A stretch of 64,000 nt of DNA. Origin: Chryseobacterium cucumeris (GTDB lineage Bacteria > Bacteroidota > Bacteroidia > Flavobacteriales > Weeksellaceae). The notes beneath the pieces are model-generated. The model did not search any database, was not told where the DNA came from, and saw nothing but the letters and a program-made list of their open reading frames with translations. The stretch's first letter is position 1. Each line of letters begins with the position of its first letter. The position numbers and the translations under genes are program-made. The stretch spans positions 744,001 through 808,000 of the forward strand of contig NZ_LUVZ01000001.1 of the NCBI RefSeq assembly GCF_001593385.1. The letters are read 5' to 3'. Shown in pieces: positions 1-9,818 of this stretch.

Positions 1-2
1 AA

Positions 3-659
3 ATTTTACTGGTTCCTGTAACGATCTTCAAATTGTTTCAGGATCCGCGACGCTGTTATGATCTGTCTGTTCATGAAATGGAGAAAGAAGAGGCTGAACG
101 TTTTCACGACTACCTCTCCCCTATCAAATTGTCTGTGTATACCTCTGTGATTGTCTCTGTTCTTTTAATGGATTATGGTGGTGAGCATAATATTATTTCA
201 AAGATCAAAGGGCTCAGTATGGTAGAAAAAGCGCTCTTTATATTTTTGATGAATAATATTACTGCGGTAGTATTCACCGTTGCGATATTATGGTACAAAA
301 AAGAAAAAGTGAATACCGTCACCTTCCGGACCTTATTATTTTCTTTTATTTATACAACCGTATACACCTCTACGCCTTTTTTTATATTAATCAGCTCGGC
401 TATGTTTCTTGGAGAAACTTTGAATGTAGATGCTTATATAGAAAGCCTGGGAAAGATAAGCAACTATGGTACAAGAGAATACCTGTTCTTTCTGGTCTTT
501 CTGGTTTTTATTATCATTGGAATTATCGGAATTTTCAAGCTTTTCAAAGCGTTGCATTATATTCTGAAGAATAACTTCACTTATCATCCTTATATCGTAT
601 GGTTTTTTACCTTACTTTTCTTTGTTATTCAGCTATATTATACAAAAGGATTTATTTAA
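3..659 (+). CDS. Integral membrane protein, 5' end cut by window
   Basis: The frame is open to the left edge of the window, so the true start is probably upstream; the first in-frame candidates (TTG at 33, ATG at 78) would remove a hydrophobic stretch. The visible part has about four to five membrane segments (the LSVYTSVIVSVLL, NITAVVFTVAILW, TLLFSFIYTTVY, FLVFLVFIIIGIIGIF and IVWFFTLLFFVIQLYY stretches) separated by short charged loops. The layout resembles DUF3667/Yip1-like membrane proteins of Bacteroidota, but I do not recognise the family securely. It ends 57 bp before the TetR gene, which has its own promoter. Confidence 0.6.
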   Translation: MLLVPVTIFKLFQDPRRCYDLSVHEMEKEEAERFHDYLSPIKLSVYTSVIVSVLLMDYGGEHNIISKIKGLSMVEKALFIFLMNNITAVVFTVAILWYKKEKVNTVTFRTLLFSFIYTTVYTSTPFFILISSAMFLGETLNVDAYIESLGKISNYGTREYLFFLVFLVFIIIGIIGIFKLFKALHYILKNNFTYHPYIVWFFTLLFFVIQLYYTKGFI

Positions 660-691
660 AAACCAACACCTACCAGTCTGTTCATATTTTA

Positions 692-713
692 TTTACATTT
701 GTAAAAATTTTAC
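692..713. promoter_or_regulatory. Promoter and overlapping palindromes of TetR gene
   Basis: A perfect TAnnTTTG -7 box (TACATTTG) lies at 694-701, just before the ATG at 717. It sits in the palindrome TTTACA-TT-TGTAAA (692-705), which overlaps GTAAAA-A-TTTTAC (701-713). Palindromes over the -7 box and predicted transcript start fit an autorepressing TetR operator; this is inferred. Confidence 0.5.
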
Positions 714-716
714 ATT

Positions 717-1253
717 ATGCCCAAACCTCGCGAAAGAATAATAAGCACTGCAATGGTTCTCTTCCATCGGCAAGGTTACAACAATACGGGCATCAATCAA
801 ATCATTGATGAAGCTAATGTATCTAAAGCAAGCTTTTACCAGCATTTTAAGTCTAAAGATGATCTTTGCATAGAATTTCTTAATAAAAGATATGATTACT
901 GGGTGTCTGAACTTGAAAAATTCACAGCAGAAGCAGAAACACTACAAGAAAAGTTCCGGAAATCCTTCGATTTCCTGATCGACATGAATGAAAGAGAAGA
1001 TTTCAGAGGATGCAGTTTTCTGAATATTCTGTCGGAAATTCCTGCAGATAAGGAAGAAATTCATAAAGTAATCCGTGATCATAAAATAAAGTTGAGAGAA
1101 TCCTTCAATGAAGATATTCAAAACGATATGATTTCAGCCCATATCTATCTTCTTTTTGAAAGTTCAATACTGACCAGCCAGCTTTACAGATCCAATGAAC
1201 TGATTGAAAAATCTAAAGTGATCGTACAGGATATACTGAACGCCTCCCATTAA
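717..1253 (+). CDS. TetR/AcrR family transcriptional regulator
   Basis: This is a 178-aa one-component repressor of the TetR family. The N-terminal HTH is clear: RERIISTAMVLFHRQGYNN, then GINQIIDEANVSKASFYQHF with the family's typical FYxHFKSKDDL. The C-terminal ligand/dimer domain is helical and divergent, with a GCSFLNILSEI segment as in the QacR/AcrR-type subgroup. It is followed after 10 bp by a Crp/Fnr-type gene, so the two may be co-transcribed. Palindromes in its promoter suggest autoregulation. No effector can be inferred. Confidence 0.85.
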   Translation: MPKPRERIISTAMVLFHRQGYNNTGINQIIDEANVSKASFYQHFKSKDDLCIEFLNKRYDYWVSELEKFTAEAETLQEKFRKSFDFLIDMNEREDFRGCSFLNILSEIPADKEEIHKVIRDHKIKLRESFNEDIQNDMISAHIYLLFESSILTSQLYRSNELIEKSKVIVQDILNASH

Positions 1254-1263
1254 TCCTTCAGAT

Positions 1264-1797
1264 ATGCACATTCCTGATCTTCATTCTTTTTTGAAAGCTG
1301 ACCTTCATTTATCCACTGAAGTTACTTATCCTGCTAAAACGATCCTGCTTGAAGAGGGAAAAATTTCTGATAAGATGTTCCTGGTAAAAAACGGAGCCTT
1401 AAGAGTATTCTTCTATCAGGACGGAAAAGAACTTACCCTGGAGTTTATAACAGAAAATCAGGCAGTTTCATCTTTTGACAGCTTCCTGAATGGCAATCCC
1501 AGCGATTTTGTTATTGAAACTCTGGAATCAACTACCGTTTATGAATTACAGGCTGAAACTTTTCACAGGCTCATGGAAAATGAGGAGTTCCAGCATATTT
1601 TCCTGCCACTTTTTTACAAACGTTTCAGTGAAATTAATAAACGGCTGATTTCTTTTATCAGAGATTCACCTCAGGAAAGGTATCAGCAGCTTCTCAAAAA
1701 CAGACCGGAGCTTCTTCTGCGCTTTCCGCAGCATTATATTGCCTCTTATCTTGGGATTACCAGTGTTTCGTTAAGCAGAATACGCAGCCGAAGGTAA
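1264..1797 (+). CDS. Crp/Fnr family regulator
   Basis: The 177-aa protein has an N-terminal cyclic-nucleotide-binding-like barrel (KTILLEEGKISDKMFLVKNGALRVF, then LTLEFITENQAVSSFDSFLNG) and a C-terminal winged HTH ending HYIASYLGITSVSLSRIRSRR. This is the short Crp/Fnr form common in Flavobacteriia, where the canonical cAMP-binding residues are generally not conserved. It lies 10 bp behind the TetR gene, probably in the same transcript. Ligand and targets are unknown. Confidence 0.85.
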   Translation: MHIPDLHSFLKADLHLSTEVTYPAKTILLEEGKISDKMFLVKNGALRVFFYQDGKELTLEFITENQAVSSFDSFLNGNPSDFVIETLESTTVYELQAETFHRLMENEEFQHIFLPLFYKRFSEINKRLISFIRDSPQERYQQLLKNRPELLLRFPQHYIASYLGITSVSLSRIRSRR

Positions 1798-1864
1798 TTT
1801 CTTTACAATTGTTATCGTCCGGTCAATAAGCTGGCGAGTAATTTTGCTTCAAAATAATAAAGTT

Positions 1865-2248
1865 ATGAAGCATTTTATCCGGCAGGTATTCAACGATATA
1901 CTAGAAAATACGGCATTTGACGAATTATTAATTGAGAAATATTTTTCAAAAGAATACATTCAGATTGTAGATCATTCTCAGCTTACTTATGATGAATTTG
2001 TTCTTCACATCAGAAAACTGAAAGAAAAAGTGGCTGAACAAAAGCTTGACATCATCAGTTACGCTGAAAATGGTAATATCATATTTACCCACCACATAGT
2101 AAAATCCACCCTAAAAGATGGAAGTAAGGTGGTACATAAAGTATTGGCAGAATTTACCATCCAGAATCATCAGATTATACGATGTAATGAATTGACTTTG
2201 CTCGTAGAGGGAAATGCTGTTGAAAAGAATTTAGGATCTGAAAGGTAG
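1865..2248 (+). CDS. SnoaL-like / NTF2-fold protein
   Basis: A 127-aa protein from the ATG at 1865; a TTG at 1844 would add seven residues and looks less likely. The pattern is of NTF2-like proteins: an N-terminal helix (FIRQVFNDILENTAFDELLIEKYFSKEYIQIVDHS), then beta strands such as GNIIFTHHIVKSTLKDGSKVVHKVLAEFTIQNHQIIRCNELTL. Such folds serve as small hydrolases, isomerases or binding proteins, so no activity is assigned. It follows the TetR and Crp/Fnr genes by 67 bp. Confidence 0.65.
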   Translation: MKHFIRQVFNDILENTAFDELLIEKYFSKEYIQIVDHSQLTYDEFVLHIRKLKEKVAEQKLDIISYAENGNIIFTHHIVKSTLKDGSKVVHKVLAEFTIQNHQIIRCNELTLLVEGNAVEKNLGSER

Positions 2249-2341
2249 AGTTTTTAATTGATTATATGCCATTATGGAAAACCGTAAAAAGACTATCGTT
2301 TTACTATTTAATTTTGACATGTAACCAATAAAACAATAATC

Positions 2342-3440
2342 ATGGCTTGGAGCTATAGAAAAAGGATCAAGGTAATTCCCGGAGTACATCTTAATTTTAG
2401 TAAAAGAGGTATACAACAAATCCGGTACAACATTAAGTACTTCTATCCTTGGCTTTTCTAGTCGACAAAAATTATCTACTCCTAAGTCAGCATCCAAAAG
2501 CAGTTCAAAATCCCAATATCAACCAATTTCACAGTATCCGGAAAATCCTATCAACAATTTTTATTATGACGAAAATATTTTCAGTGCTGATATTCATGAA
2601 ATCACAAGTCAGAATATGCAGGGAATTAAAGAATCTATCATTTTAGCTCATCAACAAAAAAAGGAATTAATTACTGATCTTAAAAAAACTTCAAGAACGC
2701 TCTTTTTAACAAAGACAAAAAAAATTTTGAGCTTTGTATTTCTTTATGGTTTTATTAATAAGAATATTCCGCAAAATTCTGATAGAGATATAAAAGCTCA
2801 AAAGCAAGCTATTGAACAGATAAAAATGATGATTGAAAAATGTTATGTTAACCTTGAAATTGATTTTGATAATGAAATTAAAAAAAAATTTGAACTGGTG
2901 CATGAAGCTTTCAAGAAACTTACAACCTCTCACAAGATATGGGATATTACAAGTTCTCATTACCAAGACAGGGTGGCAATGCGCTCCTCAGCAAGTACAA
3001 TAGTAAAGAGACGCGAAGTACACTTTGCATTGAAATCAATTCCTTATATCAAGTCAGATTACCAGGCATTATATCTGAAAAATGCAAATGGATCAGACTT
3101 TTATATCTATCCAACATTTATTGTTATGTATAACAATGAAAACAATTTTGCAATTATAGGGATTGACGAGCTTAATTTTCATCAAACCTATACGAGATTT
3201 ACTGAAACATCAACTGTTCCCAGAGACTCTAAAATCATAGGCCAAACCTGGGCAAAAGTTAATAAAAATGGCAGCCGTGATAAAAGATTTAAAAGTAATT
3301 ATCAAATTCCTGTCGTACGCTATGGAAACATTCGATTTTCCACTCAAACGGGTGTACTTGAAGAATACGAATTAAGCAATTATGAACTAACAGAAGAGTT
3401 TGGCAAAACTTTTAGAGAATTTCAAACCCAATTCAGATAG
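2342..3440 (+). pseudogene. DUF4236 protein with frameshift / internal deletion
   Basis: An ATG at 2342 begins a typical DUF4236 N-terminus (MAWSYRKRIKVIPGVHLNFS, then KRG), which stops after 39 codons. From about 2409 the next frame continues with the expected later part of the domain (GTTLSTSILGFSSRQKL) and stays open to 3440. The Gly/Ser-rich middle of the domain, roughly a dozen residues, is absent, so one out-of-frame deletion could explain both the frame change and the shortening. The downstream part has an intact 274-codon frame from the ATG at 2616: lysine-rich coiled coil, then a beta-rich C-terminal domain (YLKNANGSDFYIYPTFIVMY) of a kind I associate with DUF4236 proteins. It may be a pseudogene, a sequencing error, or a shortened gene expressed from 2616. 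Confidence 0.65.
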
Positions 3441-3546
3441 CATTTTTTTAATTTAATAGATAAAATTTCGGATTTCAGGATCTGTATATTAACAATTCTT
3501 AAGATATTCTTAATTTTCTCTTCAACGCATTTGCCAAACAGACGTT

Positions 3547-3554
3547 TAATTTTG
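3547..3554 (+). promoter_or_regulatory. -7 promoter box before TBDR gene
   Basis: TAATTTTG matches TAnnTTTG and lies 28 bp before the GTG at 3582. No TTG at good spacing is seen. The box lies downstream of the TTG at 3531, which argues against that longer start. Confidence 0.45.
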
Positions 3555-3581
3555 CTGTTATTTTTATCTAAAATATTAAAA

Positions 3582-6392
3582 GTGAAGAAAATTTTTACGT
3601 CTGTTTTATTTTGTGCCTCTATTTTTTTCTATGCACAAACCGGTTCTTTGTCCGGAAATATCAATGATGATTCAAAAATAGCCCTGCCTGGAGCCAAGAT
3701 CTCTTTAAGCCCGGGAAATATATATACCACTTCGGATGAGCACGGAAACTTTGTATTTCTGAATGTTCCTCCGGGAAGCTATACCATGAAAATTGACTAC
3801 CTCGGTTATGGTGTGCATGAGTATACTGTAACGGTAGAACCTGAAAAAAATACCCGTCAGAATATTATTTTCGACAAGAAAGAGACATCCATTGCAGCCA
3901 TTGTAGTTTCGGGAGCGACTCTGAAAAATCAGGCAAGAGCCTTGAATAAACAAAGAAATAACGCCAATATTACCAATGTGATTTCTTCTGATCAGATCGG
4001 ACGTTTTCCGGATGCCAATATCGGAGATGCTTTGAAACGTGTTCCGGGAATTACGATACAAAATGACCAAGGTGAAGCCAGAAACCTTATCATCAGAGGG
4101 CTTGCTCCCAATCTGAACTCCGTTACGCTGAATGGCGACCGGATTCCGTCTGCTGAAGGAGATAACCGTAATGTACAGATGGACCTGATCCCTTCCGATA
4201 TGATTTCTACTATAGAAGTTAATAAAACCCTCACTCCGGATATGGACGCCGATGCCATCGGAGGTTCCGTAAACCTTATTACCAGGGCTTCCCCGAACGG
4301 ACAGAGGATTTCCGCAACCGTTGCCGGAGGATACAATCCCATCCGTGAAAAAGGAAATTACACTGCCGGATTTGTGTACGGAAACCGTTTTCTGGATAAA
4401 AAATTAGGCGCGGTATTCAGTTTTTCCTATAACAACAACAATTTTGGTTCGGACAATATAGAACCCGTATGGAGCCAGGCCAATGATCTTGCCCAAACGG
4501 TTTATGTAAGCAAAATGGGAGTTCGCTATTATAATGAACACCGTATCAGACATAGTTTTGATCTCAACATGGATTATGAGTTCAATTCCAAAAATAAGAT
4601 CTATGCTTCTGCGATGTACAACTTCAGGAATGATAAGGAAACCAGATTTGCTTTAGGATATAAAATAAAACCTGTTTATAATGCTGATGAAACTGAGATT
4701 ACAGACTGGAAAGGAAGTATCACAAGACAAAATAAAGGAGGTGATGCCGATAATGACAATACCCGTCTGGAAAAACAAAAAGTTCAGAACTATGCTTTAC
4801 GAGGAGAACATTTATTAGGATCTAAAGTTGACCTCGACTGGGCTGTCAATTACGCCATCGCAAGTGAAGATAAGCCTCATCAGCGTTATATAGAATTTGA
4901 AAACAGCAAGATGAACTTTTCTCCGGACCTCAGCAACCCTGAGAAACCTGTGATCAACCTTCTCGCAGCAGACAATCTGGGAAGCTATAAACTGAGTGAT
5001 CTCTCAGATGCCAATAACTTTACCCAGGAAAAAGAGCTGGGAACAAAAGTGAATGTACGTTTTCCGTTTTCTGTAATTGATGGGCAAAAAGGACGTCTCC
5101 GTACCGGTTTCCGCATGCGTTTGAAGAAAAAGGAAAGAGAGAATGATTTCTATGCTTTTACACCTGTAAACAATATGGGAAGCCTTTTATCGGTACCAAC
5201 CATACATCTTAATGGTGAAAACTTCCAGCCGGGAAATTATGTTCCGGGAACATTTGTTGATCCTTCCTTCCTTGGCGGATTGGATTTATTCAATCCTGCT
5301 CTGTTTAATGGTAAGCTGAAACCTGAAAAGTATCTTTCCAGCAACTACAATGCAAAGGAGCAGATTTATGCAGGTTATATCCGCTGGGATCAGGATTTTA
5401 ATGATAAACTATCGATGATCGTTGGAGCCCGTATTGAAACAACCCAGATTGATTACACCGGAAACTATGTGATGAATGAGAAGGATCTGGTAGGACAAAT
5501 CAATAATACCAATACGTATACCAATGTCCTTCCGAATATTTCCTTCAAATATGTCCCGGTGCAGGATCTTGTACTTCGTGCAGCATTTACTACCGCTCTT
5601 GCCCGCCCGAACTATTATTCTTTAGTTCCTTATCTGAATGTTATTTCAGAAGATGAAATTGTTGCAGCAGGAAATCCGAATCTGAAGGCAACCTATGCCT
5701 ACAATTTTGATTTCATGGCAGAGAAATATTTCAAATCTGTAGGGATTCTTTCCGGAGGTGTTTTCTATAAAAATCTTAATGATTTTATTTATACATATTC
5801 CAAAAGAAATTATACTGCGAATGACTTTGCGAATGATTTTGCGGGACAAACCAACCCTATTCCGGCCGGAGAAAGCAACTGGAAATTTACCCAGCAGCGT
5901 AATGGTGACAATGTAGATATTTATGGGTTTGAAGTTGCTCTACAAAGACAGCTTGATTTCATTTCCGGAGCTTTCTGGAAAGGACTTGGAGTGTATGTCA
6001 ACTATACTTACACCAAATCCAAAGCAAAAGGAATTACCAATGAAGAAGGCATTGAAAGAACAGATGTAGGGTTTCCGGGAGCTGCCCCTCATATGTTCAA
6101 CGGATCTTTATCATGGGAAAACAAACGTTTTTCAGCAAGAATCTCTATGAATTATGCTTCTCATTATATTGATGAGCTCGGTGGCAAGGCATTTGATGAC
6201 CGTTATTACGACAAACAGTTTTTCCTTGATGCTAATGCTTCCTACAAGATTACGAGCCAGCTAAGAGTTTTTGCTGAAGCCAATAATCTGACGAACCAGC
6301 CGTTAAGATACTACCAGGGAATCCCAAGCAGAACCGCACAGGCTGAATATTACAGACCAAGGTTTACGATGGGAGTGAAATTTGATTTTTAA
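3582..6392 (+). CDS. TonB-dependent receptor (phytase-associated)
   Basis: An outer-membrane TBDR of 936 aa from the GTG at 3582, which gives a clean signal peptide (KKIFTSVLFCASIFFYAQ). The TTG at 3531 would add 17 residues ahead of it and lies before the promoter box. Order: carboxypeptidase-regulatory-like repeat (about residues 20-105), plug (RFPDANIGDALKRVPGI through DADAIGGSVNLITR, about 135-230) and a 22-strand-type barrel ending MGVKFDF. The plug motifs match the TonB-Xanth-Caul (TIGR01782-type) group. The phytase lipoprotein gene starts 7 bp after the stop, so the receptor probably imports phytate or its breakdown products; this is inferred from linkage. Confidence 0.88.
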   Translation: MKKIFTSVLFCASIFFYAQTGSLSGNINDDSKIALPGAKISLSPGNIYTTSDEHGNFVFLNVPPGSYTMKIDYLGYGVHEYTVTVEPEKNTRQNIIFDKKETSIAAIVVSGATLKNQARALNKQRNNANITNVISSDQIGRFPDANIGDALKRVPGITIQNDQGEARNLIIRGLAPNLNSVTLNGDRIPSAEGDNRNVQMDLIPSDMISTIEVNKTLTPDMDADAIGGSVNLITRASPNGQRISATVAGGYNPIREKGNYTAGFVYGNRFLDKKLGAVFSFSYNNNNFGSDNIEPVWSQANDLAQTVYVSKMGVRYYNEHRIRHSFDLNMDYEFNSKNKIYASAMYNFRNDKETRFALGYKIKPVYNADETEITDWKGSITRQNKGGDADNDNTRLEKQKVQNYALRGEHLLGSKVDLDWAVNYAIASEDKPHQRYIEFENSKMNFSPDLSNPEKPVINLLAADNLGSYKLSDLSDANNFTQEKELGTKVNVRFPFSVIDGQKGRLRTGFRMRLKKKERENDFYAFTPVNNMGSLLSVPTIHLNGENFQPGNYVPGTFVDPSFLGGLDLFNPALFNGKLKPEKYLSSNYNAKEQIYAGYIRWDQDFNDKLSMIVGARIETTQIDYTGNYVMNEKDLVGQINNTNTYTNVLPNISFKYVPVQDLVLRAAFTTALARPNYYSLVPYLNVISEDEIVAAGNPNLKATYAYNFDFMAEKYFKSVGILSGGVFYKNLNDFIYTYSKRNYTANDFANDFAGQTNPIPAGESNWKFTQQRNGDNVDIYGFEVALQRQLDFISGAFWKGLGVYVNYTYTKSKAKGITNEEGIERTDVGFPGAAPHMFNGSLSWENKRFSARISMNYASHYIDELGGKAFDDRYYDKQFFLDANASYKITSQLRVFAEANNLTNQPLRYYQGIPSRTAQAEYYRPRFTMGVKFDF

Positions 6393-6399
6393 AATAAAC

Positions 6400-7434
6400 A
6401 TGAAAAACATACATTATATACTGGCTCTTGCAGTTCTTCCTTTTGTGATCAGCTGCAAAGGGCAGAAAGAAGCCATAGAAAAATTAAAACCTGCTGTTAT
6501 CACAGAAACAGTGGTTCATGATACAGATGATCCTGCCATATGGATTAATCCTCAGGATGCTTCAAAAAGTATTATCATCGGAACAGATAAAGATACGGAT
6601 GGAGGTTTGTACGCCTTTGATCTTAACGGAAAAATCATCCATAAAGTATTAGGATTGAAGCGCCCCAACAATGTTGATCTTGAATATGGTTTTATTTTAA
6701 ATGGAAAGAAAACAGACATCGCTGCCGTAACGGAAAGGGAAACGAACAAAGTAAAATTATATTCGCTTCCTGAACTGAAAGAAGTGGGAGAAATCTCAGT
6801 ATTTGAAGGAGAAACAGAACGTGGTCCGATGGGAGTTTCCATGTATAAAAATCCGCAGACAGAAGAAATATTTGTCATTGTAGGAAGAAAATCTGGTCCT
6901 GCTGACGGCTACCTATGGCAATATAAGCTTACGGAGAAAAATGGCTCTATCACCGGAGAAGTTGTCCGTAAATTCGGAAAATACAGCGGCCTGAAAGAGA
7001 TTGAAAGCATTGCTGTAGATGACGAAATGGGCTATATCTACTATTCTGATGAGCAGTTTGGAGTTCATAAATACTATGCTGATCCGGAAAAAGGTAATGA
7101 GGAATTAGCTGTTTTCGGAAAAGGTGATTTTAAATCTGATGTGGAAGGAATTTCCATCTATCCTACTGATAAAGGGAAAGGTTATATTCTGGTTTCGAAT
7201 CAGCAGAATGATACCTTCAATGTCTACTTAAGAGAAGACCAATCAAAGGGGAGAATTGCAGAAATTCCGGTTTCTACATTAGAAAGTGATGGTTCTGAAG
7301 TGACCCATGTTAACTTGGGTCCAAAATTCCCGAAAGGCGTTTTTGTTGCGATGAGCAATGGCAGAGTATTTCATTATTATGACTGGAGAGTGATTGAAAA
7401 AGCCATTAAATCTGCGGTAAAGGCTGGAAAATAA
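6400..7434 (+). CDS. Beta-propeller phytase lipoprotein (3-phytase)
   Basis: A 344-aa protein from the ATG at 6400, with a lipoprotein signal ending FVISC (lipidated Cys19). Hallmarks of beta-propeller phytase follow: DDPAIWINP, GGLYAFDLNGKI, RPNNVDLEYGF, DIAAVTERETNKVKLY, ESIAVDDEMGYIYYSDEQFGV and KSDVEGISIY, whose acidic residues line the Ca2+ and substrate site in this family. The enzyme removes phosphates from myo-inositol hexakisphosphate; with its lipid anchor it should act at the cell envelope. It forms a two-gene operon with the TBDR and is followed by a strong inverted repeat. Length is normal for the family. Confidence 0.9.
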   Translation: MKNIHYILALAVLPFVISCKGQKEAIEKLKPAVITETVVHDTDDPAIWINPQDASKSIIIGTDKDTDGGLYAFDLNGKIIHKVLGLKRPNNVDLEYGFILNGKKTDIAAVTERETNKVKLYSLPELKEVGEISVFEGETERGPMGVSMYKNPQTEEIFVIVGRKSGPADGYLWQYKLTEKNGSITGEVVRKFGKYSGLKEIESIAVDDEMGYIYYSDEQFGVHKYYADPEKGNEELAVFGKGDFKSDVEGISIYPTDKGKGYILVSNQQNDTFNVYLREDQSKGRIAEIPVSTLESDGSEVTHVNLGPKFPKGVFVAMSNGRVFHYYDWRVIEKAIKSAVKAGK

Positions 7435-7471
7435 AAGAATCTTGAACCATTAAGGCTGATAAGGTTTTAGG

Positions 7472-7545
7472 AGCATTAAGTTGAACTATACTGTCATTGC
7501 GAACCATAGGTGAAGCAATCTCATGGTTAAGTTCAACTTAATGCT
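7472..7545. repeat. REP-like long inverted repeat between convergent genes
   Basis: Perfect 15-bp arms (7472-7486 and 7531-7545, core GCATTAAGTTGAAC) enclose 44 bp. The interior has nested complements: AACCAT (7502) with ATGGTT (7523), and ATTGC with GCAAT. It lies between the phytase gene and the convergent UvrA-like gene, so it may serve as a bidirectional terminator. The interior resembles dispersed CATTGCGA...GAAGCAATCTC repeats known from many bacterial genomes. Confidence 0.6.
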
Positions 7546-7557
7546 TTTCTTTTGTTT

Positions 7558-9807
7558 TTATTGGATATGTTTTCTCAAAAACTCTGCAGTGAATGATTTT
7601 TTATTTTTCAAAAGATCCACCGGAGTTCCTTCAAACAATACTTCACCTCCAAATTTCCCTGCGCCCGGTCCCATATCAATAATCCAGTCTGCCTGGGAAA
7701 TAATATCAAGATTGTGTTCGATAACAATCAGCGTATTATTCTGATCTGCAAGTCCATTAAAAAACGTAAGCAGTTTTTGGGTATCGCTTGGATGCAGCCC
7801 TGTGCTCGGTTCATCAAGAATAATGATCTGATTGGTATTTTTCAGTTCTCTTGTCAGCTTCAGGCGCTGTCTCTCGCCTCCGGAAAAGCTGTCCAGTCTT
7901 TGTCCCAATGTCAGATAATCTAGTCCTAATTGTATCAGCAGATCAAAATTTCTGAGCACCAATTCTTCCTTAAAAAAATCAGCGGCCTCAGAAACCGTCA
8001 TGCTCATCACTTCAGCAATTGTTTTTCCGCTGTAGGTATATTGCAGTATATCAGGATCAAATCCTGAACCTCCGCAAACCTCGCATGGCTGCTCAATATC
8101 ATCCATAAAAGCCAGGTCAATCTTTTCTATTCCCAAACCTTTACAGTTTTTGCAGGCTCCGTCACTGTTTCTGCTGAAGAGTTTATCTGAAACATGGTTA
8201 GATTGTGCAAAAAGCTTACGTACAATATCTGATATTCCGAGATAAGTAAGCAAATTGGAGCGGGCACTTGCAGCAAACAAAGATTGATCAATAATAGTTA
8301 CATCCGGATAGAGTTCCGGGAGAATACGATTTATCAGGGTACTTTTGCCGGATCCTGCAACACCGGTTACGACTGTAATTACTCCTGTCGGAATATTTAC
8401 CGTCACATTTTTAAGATTATATCTGTTGGCATTTTTAATTTCCAAATAGCCATCAGGTTTTCTGAATTCTTGTTTGATGGAAGGTTTTGTTGCGAAATAA
8501 GAACCTGTTTTACCTACCGATTTTTTTAAATCTTTAAACGCCCCGTCATAGATCACTTCTCCTCCGTTTCTTCCTGAACCGGGGCCAATATCAATCACCC
8601 TGTCCGCCATTTTGATGAGATCCGGATCATGCTCAACGATTAAAACAGAGTTTCCTTTGTCTCTGATCTGCTGAATGATAGTGATGATATTCTGCAGATC
8701 TTTCGGATGAAGTCCAATACTGGGTTCATCAAAAATATACAACAGATCTACCAGGCTGTTTCCCAGACTCCGAACCATTTTTATACGCTGAGATTCTCCT
8801 CCGGAAAGCGTGTTGGTACTTCTGTCAAGAGTCAGATATTGTAATCCGATTGTGATGATATTCTGCAGTTTTGCAGAAAGCTCTTTGATAATCACTTCAT
8901 AGGCACCGGAGTCCAGAGAACTGATAAATTCCAGTAATTCATCTACAGAAAGAGTCATACAGTCTGCGATATTCATTCCCTGAATTTTACAGGACAGGAT
9001 TTTTTCATTCAGACGTTTTCCCTGGCAAGACGGGCAGGTTTTGGTAATCACAATATTCTTCAGAGCGTCTTTTCTTGTGATGTTTTCTTTTGAATCTTTT
9101 TTCAGAAATGCTTTTTCAATCCTTGGAACAATTCCTTCATATTTTACCGTTTTTCCCCATTCTTTATCAGGATGTTTCGGTTTGTGTTCCTGTGCATACA
9201 ACAGGGTTTCCCATTCTTTATCGGTGAAATCCTTCAACTTTTTATCATTATCGAAATAACCGGACAAAGTATATCTTGTTAAACGCCATCCTCCAGGCTG
9301 AAATGTAGGGAAACGAATGGCTCCTTCATGTAAGGATTTTTCACGATCAATCAAGGTATTCACATTCAAAGTTTGTACAAATCCTAATCCCTCACATTCA
9401 GGACACATTCCCTGAGGGTGATTAAATGAAAATACATTGGAATATCCTACAAACGGCTCTCCCATTCTCGAAAACAACAGTCTCAGAGAAGCAGACACGT
9501 CCGCTGCCGTTCCCACTGTAGATCTGGCATTTCCACCCAACCGTTTTTGATTGATAATGATTGGAACATTAAGGTTTTCAATTTTATCTACATCCGGAAG
9601 GCCATAATGCTGCAGGCGGTTTCTAATAAAACTGTTCTGGGTTTCATTAATCTGTCTTTGTGCTTCTGCTCCAATGGTTTCAAAAACCAAAGATGATTTT
9701 CCGGATCCCGATACTCCTGTAAAAACCACGATCCTGTACTTTGGAATTTTTATGGAAATATTTTTGAGATTATTCTGACGAGCGTTCGTAATTTCTATAT
9801 TTTCCAT
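7558..9807 (-). CDS. UvrA-like ABC ATPase (UvrA2 class)
   Basis: A 749-aa tandem ABC ATPase of the UvrA family. Two Walker A motifs are visible (GVSGSGKSS near residue 31 and GVAGSGKST near residue 470), two LSGGES/FSGGER signatures, and zinc-finger cysteines ([32 protein letters not shown]). At about 750 aa it is shorter than housekeeping UvrA (about 940), which fits class II UvrA lacking the UvrB-interaction region. Such proteins are linked to damage tolerance or self-resistance to DNA-binding drugs. It is transcribed away from a MarR gene, with two palindromes between them. Confidence 0.88.
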   Translation of the reverse strand: MENIEITNARQNNLKNISIKIPKYRIVVFTGVSGSGKSSLVFETIGAEAQRQINETQNSFIRNRLQHYGLPDVDKIENLNVPIIINQKRLGGNARSTVGTAADVSASLRLLFSRMGEPFVGYSNVFSFNHPQGMCPECEGLGFVQTLNVNTLIDREKSLHEGAIRFPTFQPGGWRLTRYTLSGYFDNDKKLKDFTDKEWETLLYAQEHKPKHPDKEWGKTVKYEGIVPRIEKAFLKKDSKENITRKDALKNIVITKTCPSCQGKRLNEKILSCKIQGMNIADCMTLSVDELLEFISSLDSGAYEVIIKELSAKLQNIITIGLQYLTLDRSTNTLSGGESQRIKMVRSLGNSLVDLLYIFDEPSIGLHPKDLQNIITIIQQIRDKGNSVLIVEHDPDLIKMADRVIDIGPGSGRNGGEVIYDGAFKDLKKSVGKTGSYFATKPSIKQEFRKPDGYLEIKNANRYNLKNVTVNIPTGVITVVTGVAGSGKSTLINRILPELYPDVTIIDQSLFAASARSNLLTYLGISDIVRKLFAQSNHVSDKLFSRNSDGACKNCKGLGIEKIDLAFMDDIEQPCEVCGGSGFDPDILQYTYSGKTIAEVMSMTVSEAADFFKEELVLRNFDLLIQLGLDYLTLGQRLDSFSGGERQRLKLTRELKNTNQIIILDEPSTGLHPSDTQKLLTFFNGLADQNNTLIVIEHNLDIISQADWIIDMGPGAGKFGGEVLFEGTPVDLLKNKKSFTAEFLRKHIQ

Positions 9808-9818
9808 GATAAAAATGT

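Noticed and set aside
2231..2497. Minus-strand 88-codon ORF
   Set aside because: It lies across the start of the DUF4236 gene on the other strand and its translation has no protein-like pattern.
3531..3581. TTG start for the first TBDR
   Set aside because: It adds 17 residues before a normal signal peptide and lies upstream of the TAATTTTG box; the GTG at 3582 fits better.
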